From Jannaschia helgolandensis (lineage in GTDB: Bacteria; Pseudomonadota; Alphaproteobacteria; Rhodobacterales; Rhodobacteraceae), in the NCBI RefSeq assembly GCF_900109285.1, contig NZ_FNZQ01000006.1:1-64000 (forward strand): a stretch of 64,000 bases of DNA. Direction: 5' to 3'. Position numbers and translations under genes: made by a program. Shown here piece by piece: positions 7,544 to 15,481 of this stretch (position 1 is the stretch's first letter; every line of letters starts with the position of its first letter). Under the pieces are notes generated by a model. It was not told the origin of the DNA. It made no database searches and was given only the letters and a program-made list of their open reading frames with translations.

Positions 7544-9067
7544 GTGAGCAATCCACTTTACGACGCCTTGATCGCGCCCCATCGCGGGCAGGGGACGCCT
7601 TTTCTGGTCATGGCGGATGGCACAACCCTGACGCATGCCGATTTCGTCGCGCTTGCCGGGACCTATGCCAGCGCTCTGGACAAGCTGGGCGTGGCAGCTG
7701 GCGATCGTGTGGCCGTTCACATCCAGAAATCGGCTGATGCGTTGGCCCTTTATGTCGGATGCCTGCAAGTTGGGGCGGTCTACCTGCCGCTGAACACGGC
7801 TTATACACCGACCGAGCTGAGCTATTTCATTGCCGACAGTGATGCGTCTGTCTTTGTCTGCGACCCTCAGGAGGTGAATGACGTCGCGCCAATCGCATCT
7901 GAGAATAACGTCATTCTGAAAACGATGGACGCAACAGGCCACGGATCGCTCAAGGACGAGGCATCAGCCCTGCCGGTCCGCGAGGAGATAGCATCGCGCG
8001 GGGCCGACGATATTGCGGCCTTGCTCTATACATCGGGCACAACAGGGCGATCGAAGGGCGCAATGTTGACCCACCGCAACCTGCTGTCCAATGCCGAAGC
8101 GCTTGTTGACATCTGGCACTTCACCGACCGCGACGTCTTGCTCCATGCCTTGCCGATATTCCACAGCCACGGGCTTTTCGTGGCGTCGAACGTGACCCTG
8201 CTTGCAGGGGGGGCGATGATCTGGTTGCCAAAATTTGACGCGGACACGGTCATCGCCTGTCTGCCCGCCGCGACGGCGATGATGGGCGTGCCGACATTCT
8301 ACACCCGACTTCTGGATGACGACCGGTTTGACCGTGCATTGACCGAACACATGCGCGTCTTCATCTCGGGCTCGGCGCCGCTCTTGGCGGAAACCCACGA
8401 CAGATTTGCCGCACGGACCGGTCATCGCATTCTGGAACGCTACGGGATGACGGAAACCAGCATGAACACGTCAAACCCCTATGACGGGCCGCGACGTGCG
8501 GGCACCGTCGGCTTTCCATTGCCGGACGTTGAAGCCAAGGTCTGCAATCCCGAAACGGGAGAAACATTGCCGACAGGTGAGATTGGCGTGTTGGAGGTTC
8601 GCGGTCCCAATGTATTCAAAGGCTATTGGAAAATGCCGGAAAAGACAGCCGAAGAGCTGCGGGAGAACGGGTTTTTCATCACCGGCGACCTGGCGAAAGT
8701 CGATTCGGACGGATACATCTCGATTGTTGGCCGTGGCAAAGACCTGATCATTTCCGGTGGCTACAACATATATCCCAAGGAAATCGAACTCTTTCTGGAT
8801 GACCTTCCCGGCGTATTTGAAAGCGCCGTAGTGGGCGCGCCGCATCCCGATTTCGGCGAAAGCGTTGTCGCCGTGTTGGTGCCGGAAGCGGGGGCAACAA
8901 TCGACATTGCCGTGATCGAGGCCGAGACGAGAGACAAGCTCGCGGGCTTCAAGCGACCGCGCCATTTCGAAATTCTTACCGCACTGCCGCGCAACACCAT
9001 GGGCAAGGTCCAGAAGAACACGCTGCGCGATCAGGTCCAGACCGTTTTTCGCCGCTCAGCCAGCTGA
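7544..9067 (+). CDS. matB: Malonyl-CoA synthetase-like acyl-CoA ligase (MatB type)
   Basis: ATP-dependent ligase forming malonyl-CoA (or methylmalonyl-CoA) from the free diacid via an acyl-adenylate. 507 aa with all adenylation motifs: YTSGTTGRSKGAML (phosphate loop), RYGMTETSMNTSNP, FFITGDLAKVD, GRGKDLIISGGYNIYPKEIE and the catalytic Lys of PRNTMGKVQKN near the C-terminus. The NMNTSNPYDG-type block and LPLNTAYT stretch closely follow characterised MatB proteins rather than acetyl- or long-chain ligases. GTG start with an AGGAG about 10 nt upstream. No malonyl-CoA decarboxylase gene (matA) lies nearby, so the use of the product is unclear. Confidence 0.87.
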   Translation: MSNPLYDALIAPHRGQGTPFLVMADGTTLTHADFVALAGTYASALDKLGVAAGDRVAVHIQKSADALALYVGCLQVGAVYLPLNTAYTPTELSYFIADSDASVFVCDPQEVNDVAPIASENNVILKTMDATGHGSLKDEASALPVREEIASRGADDIAALLYTSGTTGRSKGAMLTHRNLLSNAEALVDIWHFTDRDVLLHALPIFHSHGLFVASNVTLLAGGAMIWLPKFDADTVIACLPAATAMMGVPTFYTRLLDDDRFDRALTEHMRVFISGSAPLLAETHDRFAARTGHRILERYGMTETSMNTSNPYDGPRRAGTVGFPLPDVEAKVCNPETGETLPTGEIGVLEVRGPNVFKGYWKMPEKTAEELRENGFFITGDLAKVDSDGYISIVGRGKDLIISGGYNIYPKEIELFLDDLPGVFESAVVGAPHPDFGESVVAVLVPEAGATIDIAVIEAETRDKLAGFKRPRHFEILTALPRNTMGKVQKNTLRDQVQTVFRRSAS

Positions 9068-9096
9068 AGTTCAAAAAGATGACAGGAGAACAAGAC

Positions 9097-10011
9097 ATGC
9101 CACATCGCTTTTCGGGCGTGTTGACACCGGTGGTGACGCCGTTCTCGGATGATCTCAAGCCTTCGCCCGAGCGGTTGATTGCCCAGTGCAGATGGCTGCT
9201 GTCGCAGAATGTGAATCTTGCCGTCTTTGGCACCAACAGCGAAGCGAATTCCTTGTCAGTGGACGAAAAGATCGAACTGATGGAGGTCCTTGTCGACGCC
9301 GGGATAGACCCGTTGGCGATGATGCCGGGAACTGGCTGCTGCGCACTAACAGACTCGGTTCGTCTAACGGCGAAAGCAGTTGAGCTTGGTGTCGGGGGCA
9401 CTCTGATGTTGCCGCCTTTCTACTACAAAGGCGTACCCGATGACGGACTTTACCGAAACTTCGCCGAGGTCATTGAACGCGTAGGGTCTTCCGATCTGCG
9501 GGTCTATCTCTACCACATCCCGCCGGTCGCGCAGGTTGGATTGTCGCATGATTTGATCGAGCGGCTGGTGACGGATTATCCGGGCACCGTCGTCGGCATC
9601 AAGGACAGCAGTGGCGACTGGGAGAACACGAAAGGGATGCTTGACCGCCAGTGGGATGATTTCCATGTCTTCGCCGGCAGCGAGACGTTCTTGCTCCAAA
9701 CCATGCAGGCGGGCGGCGCGGGCTGCATTTCAGCCACGGCAAACGTCAACCCCGCAGCCATCCATACCCTTTACGAGAACTGGCAGTCAGAGACTGCGGA
9801 ACAGAAGCAGGCTGAACTGGACAGCATACGCGCGATTTTCCAGTCCTTCCCGATGATTCCGGCGCTCAAGGCGGCTGTGGCGCATTGGTCGGGCGATGAA
9901 ACCTGGTGCATGACCCGCCCGCCGCTCCAGCCTCTGGAAAACGAGACGCGCCGCGATCTTATTGCCAGGCTGGAGGCCGCGGGTTTCGGGATGTCCGGCT
10001 TGCAAGCTTAA
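9097..10011 (+). CDS. DapA/NanA-family (dihydrodipicolinate synthase-like) aldolase or lyase
   Basis: Class I (Schiff-base) aldolase-superfamily protein, 304 aa. The Schiff-base Lys lies in VVGIKDSSGDW at about residue 168, the Tyr in VYLYHIPPV near 140, and a GTNSEANSLS loop replaces the usual GTTGE(S/A) box. Many such clustered paralogues are not lysine-pathway DapA but cleave or dehydrate sugar acids or hydroxy-oxoacids, often releasing pyruvate. ATG 9097 is preferred over ATG 9079 because GGAGAA sits just before it. It follows matB by about 30 nt and is probably co-transcribed. Confidence 0.85.
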   Translation: MPHRFSGVLTPVVTPFSDDLKPSPERLIAQCRWLLSQNVNLAVFGTNSEANSLSVDEKIELMEVLVDAGIDPLAMMPGTGCCALTDSVRLTAKAVELGVGGTLMLPPFYYKGVPDDGLYRNFAEVIERVGSSDLRVYLYHIPPVAQVGLSHDLIERLVTDYPGTVVGIKDSSGDWENTKGMLDRQWDDFHVFAGSETFLLQTMQAGGAGCISATANVNPAAIHTLYENWQSETAEQKQAELDSIRAIFQSFPMIPALKAAVAHWSGDETWCMTRPPLQPLENETRRDLIARLEAAGFGMSGLQA

Positions 10012-10179
10012 AGGGGGCTGACGGCGGAAACCGGGCCTAGGTGGGCAGATCAATTGCTGTGATCTCAAATCCAGCTTGCATCAATCCGTGGCGGTGGGTG
10101 TCTGCCATATATTCCCAATATCATCAGGCGAGAGCACGCGCCGACAGCTTTTCGTCAAGGCACTGGAAAAAGGGTAATT

Positions 10180-10265
10180 TGGTGCGGGCGGTGGGAGTCG
10201 AACCCACACGGGCATACGCCCAACAGATTTTAAGTCTGGTATGTCTACCATTCCATCACGCCCGC
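10180..10265 (-). tRNA. tRNA-Leu (anticodon UAA)
   Basis: Read on the minus strand, a 7-bp acceptor stem GCGGGCG/CGCCCGC closes a complete class II tRNA. The anticodon loop CTTAAAA holds UAA, there is a long variable arm (TGGGCGTATGCCCG), the T-arm is GTGGG-TTCGACT-CCCAC, and CCA is encoded (10180-10182). The 3' end faces the catabolic block at 97-10011, the usual side for island integration. Confidence 0.96.
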
Positions 10266-10449
10266 ATCTGGCGTTGTCTTCAATTTTCAGCTTCAGGCCT
10301 ATATCGGTCCTAAGTTTGCCTCCTTGTCGCAACACTTTGTTCCATATGTAGATTTTAGAGCAGACACAAGGGTTTTAGTCTATGTGACTACTACTCAGCA
10401 CACCCTATGGTCTTTGGATTAGGGGCAGAAGGTCGGGGTTGGCAAGGCA

Positions 10450-11007
10450 TCACAGGTCGATCTGTTCGGGCCCATCTTCGGGCGGCAGCGTCAGAAACTG
10501 CCGCTCGCTCAGCCACGGATTGAAGGCAAGCGCCGCACGGATCGCGTCCTGCCCTTCGCGAATACGACCCAGTTGGATCAGGGTCAAACCTTTGCCAGCC
10601 AAGGCTGCGATATGGCGCGGTCGCAAAGATATGGCCCGGTCCAGATCGGGCAATGCGGCTTCGTAATCGCCCCGGATGAAATACGCGAAGGCGCGTTGGT
10701 TGTAACCCTCGGCATAGTCGGGGCAATAGTCGATCAGTGCGTCGAATGCGGTGATCGCCCCGTCCAGATCGAAAGCCGACCTTCTGGTCATGCCCTCGTC
10801 CAGCAACAGCTGCGCCTGATCGTCCGGGGCCTGGGCCCAAAATGTCCACATCTCCGAGGAAATGGCCCGTGCCGCGCCTTCGTTGCGCGCTTCCTGCGCC
10901 CGCGCGATCAAACCGTCCATATCTGCGGTGATGTCTGGGGCTGCCGGGCATTCCGCAAAGACGGGACCGGACAGCAGGGCGAGTGGAATAGCGATACGCA
11001 TCAACAT
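10450..11007 (-). CDS. Exported tetratricopeptide-repeat protein
   Basis: Small periplasmic TPR protein, 185 aa. Signal peptide with hydrophobic core IAIPLALLSGPV and cleavage after Phe-Ala before Glu-Cys. At least two TPR units follow (a DGAITAFDALIDYCPDYAEGYNQRA unit and a YEAALPDLDRAI unit). The start is placed at ATG 11007 (or ATG 11001) because the residues further upstream do not fit a signal peptide. Just downstream of two secreted protease genes on the same strand, so it may be a partner or scaffold for them; no specific function is recognised. Confidence 0.8.
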   Translation of the reverse strand: MLMRIAIPLALLSGPVFAECPAAPDITADMDGLIARAQEARNEGAARAISSEMWTFWAQAPDDQAQLLLDEGMTRRSAFDLDGAITAFDALIDYCPDYAEGYNQRAFAYFIRGDYEAALPDLDRAISLRPRHIAALAGKGLTLIQLGRIREGQDAIRAALAFNPWLSERQFLTLPPEDGPEQIDL

Positions 11008-11072
11008 GAGGGAATGGTGGCACGTCGGGTGCATTCGTCAAGTCACACCCCTGTGGGTGGAGGAGGGGTGGA

Positions 11073-11882
11073 TCAGCGGCTGGCGGTGTCCTGCACGCCA
11101 TTGGTGCTGCCGCCCGCAACGACGCGTTTGCCAACAGGTCCGAAGGCAGGCGTTCGGGCAAACTCACCGATCAGCGCGTCCAACTCTCCCTCCATCACGG
11201 CGGCCAGCGATACGTCCTGGCCTTCCCAGCGTGCCTTGGCCGAAATCACCGAGACGATCCGGATTTCGTCTTCATATACCGCAAAGACCGGCGCGCCCGA
11301 CGATCCGAATTCCACCTCGCAACTCAGCACCAGGATTTCGTCGTCCCGCGCGAGGATCGTGCATTCGCTTTCGCGCGACGGTGCATCTGCACGGTCCCTG
11401 CCATAGCTGACGACCTGTACCGTCTGCCCCGCTTCGACCCGGACCTGCGTGCGGAACGGGCGGACGTGGCCGAGGCGGACCGGACGATCCAGTTCCAGCA
11501 GGGCCAGATCGGAGCCGACGCGGTTCAGGCGCGTCTGGTCCGAAAAATCATAGTCGGGATGGATCACGACACGGCGGATGCCACGATAGGCCTCGGCGCG
11601 GCCAAGACGCAGGCCCGCCTGAAACTCAATATCCTCGGCATTTATCCGATCCCCCGTGTCCGGATCATACAGGCAGTGCGCCGCAGTCAGGACGACGTCC
11701 GCCGTGATCATCGCGGCGGTGCAAAACCCGGTCTCACCGAAATTCAGACGGCCGACGCCTTCCCATCCGCGATTCTGATCTGCGGTCCGAAGACTGTGCA
11801 GCGGAGATTCCGCGAAGGCCGGGGCCAGACCCGCACCGATGACGACGATAACGGCGGCAATCGTTTTGAACATTCGGATCAT
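11073..11882 (-). CDS. Secreted trypsin-like serine protease (copy 1)
   Basis: Chymotrypsin-fold (S1/V8-like) endopeptidase, 269 aa, with an N-terminal signal peptide (cleavage after Ala-Phe-Ala, about residue 24). The triad is readable: His69 in LTAAHC, Asp125 in SDLALLELD, Ser195 in FGSSGAPVF. Cysteines flanking the His and Ser motifs could form disulfides in the periplasm. Paralogue of the next upstream gene with the same motifs. The specificity pocket is not evident, so substrates are unknown. Confidence 0.88.
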   Translation of the reverse strand: MIRMFKTIAAVIVVIGAGLAPAFAESPLHSLRTADQNRGWEGVGRLNFGETGFCTAAMITADVVLTAAHCLYDPDTGDRINAEDIEFQAGLRLGRAEAYRGIRRVVIHPDYDFSDQTRLNRVGSDLALLELDRPVRLGHVRPFRTQVRVEAGQTVQVVSYGRDRADAPSRESECTILARDDEILVLSCEVEFGSSGAPVFAVYEDEIRIVSVISAKARWEGQDVSLAAVMEGELDALIGEFARTPAFGPVGKRVVAGGSTNGVQDTASR

Positions 11883-11989
11883 TTTGGCCCCTCATTCGAC
11901 TGCCACCGGTTTATTGGCCGATGGCGGCGAGAGGGGGACGCGATTGGCACCCCTTCTGGACCCTTTGTGGGCAGATACGTCGGATTGTG

Positions 11990-12826
11990 TCAGCCGTCGG
12001 GCCGCAGGAAGCGGATAGTTCCGGTCCTCTCGCCCTGACCGACGCGCACAACCTTCCGCACCGGCGTTGTGCGCGGGCTTGCCGCGAATTCGCGCTGCAA
12101 CCGGCGCAGACCTTCTTCGACGGTAACTGCCAAGGCAACCGGGCGATTTTCCCATGTCGTCATGGCCGAGATGACGGACACGATCCGCAACCCCTGATCC
12201 GTTTGCACGAACACCGGCGCGCCCGAAGCCCCAAAGTCGACCGAGCATGACAGGACCAAAACCCGATCATCGCGGTCGAGAACCGCGCAATCGTCTTCGC
12301 TCGACGGGGCATTTTCCCGGCCACGCGCATAACTGACGACTTGCACGATGTCGCCCCTGAACAGGCGTCCGCGCGTGTCGAACGGTTGAACGCTGGCGAT
12401 CTGCAAGGCCCGGTCCAGCTCCAGCAATGCCAGATCCGCACGTAAAGAGCTTTGCGACGGATCGGGACCATATTTATAATCGGGGTGCATCACCACGCGT
12501 CGAACGCGACGGCTGGCGCTGTCCAATCCGTCATACAGCCCGGCCCGAAACGTCAGGCTGTCGATCGAATGCGGCTCGCCCGTGGATTTGTTGAACAGGC
12601 AATGCGCGGCCGTCAGCACCTGTGTCGGCGACACAAGCGCGCCGGTGCAGAAACCTTCGGTGCCGTTTGGCCCCACCATGTCGATCCGACCGACACCTTC
12701 CAGCCCCCGGCGTGACAAGGCGGTATCCAGCTGGACCAACCCCTGCTGCGCCACCGCGGGTCCACCGACGAACACCATCAGGGAAACCAGAATTGGCAGA
12801 ATGATATTCGGCAGGATTCGAACCAT
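11990..12826 (-). CDS. Secreted trypsin-like serine protease (copy 2)
   Basis: Second chymotrypsin-fold protease, 278 aa, signal peptide ending near Ala26. Triad residues His75 (LTAAHCLF), Asp131 (ADLALLELD) and Ser201 (FGASGAPVF). It aligns with the downstream copy along its length (VGRL/VGRI, RRVVxHPDY, VQVVSY, IVSVISA), so the pair arose by tandem duplication, but they have diverged well beyond recent copies. About 107 nt separate the two genes on the same strand. Confidence 0.88.
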   Translation of the reverse strand: MVRILPNIILPILVSLMVFVGGPAVAQQGLVQLDTALSRRGLEGVGRIDMVGPNGTEGFCTGALVSPTQVLTAAHCLFNKSTGEPHSIDSLTFRAGLYDGLDSASRRVRRVVMHPDYKYGPDPSQSSLRADLALLELDRALQIASVQPFDTRGRLFRGDIVQVVSYARGRENAPSSEDDCAVLDRDDRVLVLSCSVDFGASGAPVFVQTDQGLRIVSVISAMTTWENRPVALAVTVEEGLRRLQREFAASPRTTPVRKVVRVGQGERTGTIRFLRPDG

Positions 12827-12884
12827 GAGATTCTCCGCGGCAGGTAAGTTTCACCCACGGATCGCCTGTGGATCGGGCGAAACC

Positions 12885-14288
12885 CTAGCGCAAACGTGGC
12901 GGTTCGGTGACTTGTGCGCGCGACGGTTCGAAACCCGCAATTGCAGGCGGTATCGGACCACCCGTTGCCCAATCCAGAAGTTCGACGGTGTGGACGACGG
13001 GGACGGAAGCGGCGCTGCCGATCTGCATCATGCAGCCGATGTTGCCCGCCGCAATCACGTCCGGTGCGCGTTCTTCCAGCGTGGCGACCTTGCGGCGCTT
13101 CAACTCGCTGCTGATTTTGGGCTGCATCAGGTTGTAGGTCCCGGCGCTGCCGCAGCACAGATGCGCGTCGCGTGGTTCCAGCACGGTGAACCCGGCGCGT
13201 TTCAGAAGATCCTTGGGCGCGCCCTTGATCTGTTGGCCATGCTGCAATGAACAGGCGGCGTGATAGGCGACATGCATCGATCCGCCCCCGGCATCGGTCG
13301 GGACGCGGCCCAGAGGCACTCCGCCCACTCCATCGCGGGCGGGCCGGGGCGGTGTGATGAAGTCATGATCCTTCGGCAGCAGATCCATCAGAACTTCGGA
13401 CACGTCTTTGGCCAAGCCTGAAACGGTCGCCGCCTTGTCGGCAAGCAGGTCATTGCGGAACATATGGCCGTAATCCTTGACTGTCGTGCCGCAGCCGCTG
13501 GTATTGATGACGATGGCGTCCAGCCCTTCGTTCTCGACCTCGGCCATCCAGGCGTCGATGTTGCGCGTGGCGAAGGCGTGGCTTTCGTCCGACTTGCCCA
13601 TGTGATGCGTAAGCGCTCCGCAACAGCCCATCCCCTTGGGGATCACGACTTCGGCCCCCAACCGTGTCAGCAAGCGTATGGTCGCATCGTTTATATCGGT
13701 GTTCAGGGCCTTCTGTGCGCAGCCTGTCATCAGAGCGACGCGCATCTTTCGATCCGGCACGGCGAAGGTCTGGGGGTCGTCGTTGCGGCTGACCGGAGGT
13801 ATGGTCCTGGGTGCCATCTCCAGCATCGCTTTCAGGCGCGCGTCAGGCATCAGAAAGGCCAGCGGGCGGCCCAGCTTGGCGCCCAGCAGCGCCAGTCGGA
13901 ACCGCCCCGGATAAGGCAGGATTTTTGCCAGAGTCCAACGCAGAAGCCGATCCATCAACGGGCGCTTATACGTCTTTTCAATGTGCTCCCGCGCATGATC
14001 GACCAAGTGCATGTAATGCACACCCGATGGGCAGGTCGTCATGCAAGCCAGGCACGACAGGCAGCGGTCGATGTGCTTGACCGTTTTTTCGTCGGCATCG
14101 CGGCCGGATTCCAGCATATCCTTGATAAGGTAGATCCGGCCTCGCGGGCTATCCAATTCATCGCCCAGCACCTGATAAGTCGGACAGGTCGCGGTGCAGA
14201 ACCCGCAATGCACGCAAGAGCGCAGGATCTCGTTCGACCGCTTGATCGCCGGATCGGCCAGTTGCGCATCGGTGAATGTCGTCTGCAT
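12885..14288 (-). CDS. glcF: Glycolate oxidase iron-sulfur subunit
   Basis: Electron-transfer subunit of the membrane-associated glycolate oxidase (glycolate to glyoxylate). 467 aa, somewhat longer than E. coli GlcF. Two 4Fe-4S motifs are visible: Cys25/28/31/35 in CVHCGFCTATCP and Cys76/79/82/86 in CLSCLACMTTCPSG. The C-terminal half has CCG-type cysteine-rich motifs (GMGCCGAL and CCGSAGTYNL) of heterodisulfide-reductase-like domains. A central insertion rich in Gly/Pro (near PPRPARDGVGG) accounts for the extra length. Last gene of glcDEF. Confidence 0.95.
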   Translation of the reverse strand: MQTTFTDAQLADPAIKRSNEILRSCVHCGFCTATCPTYQVLGDELDSPRGRIYLIKDMLESGRDADEKTVKHIDRCLSCLACMTTCPSGVHYMHLVDHAREHIEKTYKRPLMDRLLRWTLAKILPYPGRFRLALLGAKLGRPLAFLMPDARLKAMLEMAPRTIPPVSRNDDPQTFAVPDRKMRVALMTGCAQKALNTDINDATIRLLTRLGAEVVIPKGMGCCGALTHHMGKSDESHAFATRNIDAWMAEVENEGLDAIVINTSGCGTTVKDYGHMFRNDLLADKAATVSGLAKDVSEVLMDLLPKDHDFITPPRPARDGVGGVPLGRVPTDAGGGSMHVAYHAACSLQHGQQIKGAPKDLLKRAGFTVLEPRDAHLCCGSAGTYNLMQPKISSELKRRKVATLEERAPDVIAAGNIGCMMQIGSAASVPVVHTVELLDWATGGPIPPAIAGFEPSRAQVTEPPRLR

Positions 14289-14291
14289 GGA

Positions 14292-15416
14292 TCAGACCCC
14301 CGTCATCGGGTTGAAGAGGCCACGCGGGTCGAACCGCGCCCGGATGCCCGATGTCAGCGTCGCCAAGGCGTCCGGTTCCGGCGGCAGCGCACCCGGTCCC
14401 GTGCCTCGCACCCGAGTTGCATGGCCGCCGAAATCACCCAGACGCGCGCGCAAGTCGGTGCCTTCGGGCAGGCGCAGCCAGACCAACCCTCCGCCCCAGT
14501 CCAGCAACGCCGCCTCCGCCCCGGCACGGGCTACGATATCGGGTGCATGAGACGGGCGAGCAGACACACGCCAGACGTCGCCATCGGTCCCTTCGAAGGC
14601 TTTAACATCGCGAATCCATGCCCATCCGGCTTCGACGCCCAGTCCACCTTCCCTGCCCGATCGTCGTTCGACCACCACAGTTCCGAACGACGAGAGAAGC
14701 GCTTGCAGCTTTGCCGCGCGGTAGGTGACAGAGCCTTCCAAGCCTTCGATGCGGATCATCGTGACCGGCGTCCCATCGAGACCGACAGGCACATGCGCGG
14801 CCCCGTTCACTTCGTACGGCGAGGCGAGCGCCATCGACATGCAGGCGACCGCCCGCGTCACATCGAGTCCTTCAATCAGCAGGGATACGCTGGTCGCAGC
14901 AGACGGCAGCACCTTGAAGCTGACTTCCGACAGCACCCCCAGCGATCCGCGCGCACCCGCCACCAGCTTGACCAGATCATAGCCGGTCACGTTCTTCATC
15001 ACCCGTCCGCCGTTCTTGATCACCGTGCCCTCGCCATCGACGAACCGCACCCCGATCAGCGAATCCCGGCACGCCCCGGCCTGCACACGACGCGGACCCG
15101 AAACATTCATCGCCACGGCCCCGCCAATCGTCGGTGTGCCCTTGGTGCCCAGCAGGGCGCGATGATCCATCGGCTCGAACGGCAGACGCTGCCCTTCCTT
15201 GGCCAGCGCCTTCTCGACCACCGCCATTGGCGTGCCCGCCCGCGCCACCAGCGTCAGAGCGCCCGGCTCATACAGCGTGATCCCGGTCAAGCCGGAGGTG
15301 GTCAGCGCCTCACCATCGCCAGGCACGTGACGGGTGCCGCCGCCGCGCACGGACAATGGTCCGTTCGCACTTCGCACCATCTCGGCCAGCTGTTCTTCGC
15401 TCTCGGGTTTCAGCAA
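14292..15416 (-). CDS. glcE: Glycolate oxidase FAD-binding subunit
   Basis: FAD_binding_4-type subunit of glycolate oxidase, about 374 aa from the chosen start. It begins LKPESEEQLAEMV, the usual GlcE opening, and has RGGGTRH and GTKGTPTIGGAVAMNVSGPRR of the flavin site. The frame is open much further upstream but that part overlaps glcD. TTG 15416 is chosen because GAGGGGG (15424-15430 on the minus strand) lies 7 nt before it. The Shine-Dalgarno abuts a copy of the dispersed repeat at 15428-15462. Confidence 0.92.
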   Translation of the reverse strand: MLKPESEEQLAEMVRSANGPLSVRGGGTRHVPGDGEALTTSGLTGITLYEPGALTLVARAGTPMAVVEKALAKEGQRLPFEPMDHRALLGTKGTPTIGGAVAMNVSGPRRVQAGACRDSLIGVRFVDGEGTVIKNGGRVMKNVTGYDLVKLVAGARGSLGVLSEVSFKVLPSAATSVSLLIEGLDVTRAVACMSMALASPYEVNGAAHVPVGLDGTPVTMIRIEGLEGSVTYRAAKLQALLSSFGTVVVERRSGREGGLGVEAGWAWIRDVKAFEGTDGDVWRVSARPSHAPDIVARAGAEAALLDWGGGLVWLRLPEGTDLRARLGDFGGHATRVRGTGPGALPPEPDALATLTSGIRARFDPRGLFNPMTGV

Positions 15417-15427
15417 GGCCGCGCCCC

Positions 15428-15462
15428 CTCTTTGCTCTCGAAATATTCCCGCCGGAGGCTCC
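15428..15462 (-). repeat. Dispersed intergenic repeat, copy 1 (GCCTCCGGCGGGAATATTT family)
   Basis: Minus-strand copy of an element with core GGAGCCTCCGGCGGGAATAT, then TT, a few variable bases and GCAAAGAG. Related copies are at 32869-32903 and 48541-48574. It lies between glcD and glcE and its end merges with the glcE ribosome-binding site. I recall similar sequences as frequent in Rhodobacterales genomes, but this was not checked. Confidence 0.75.
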
Positions 15463-15481
15463 GACGGCAGCTTCAGGCCAA

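Noticed and set aside
10391-11167. 258-codon minus-strand frame overlapping the TPR gene
   Set aside because: Same strand, other frame; no signal peptide or TPR, whereas the 10450-11007 frame has both.
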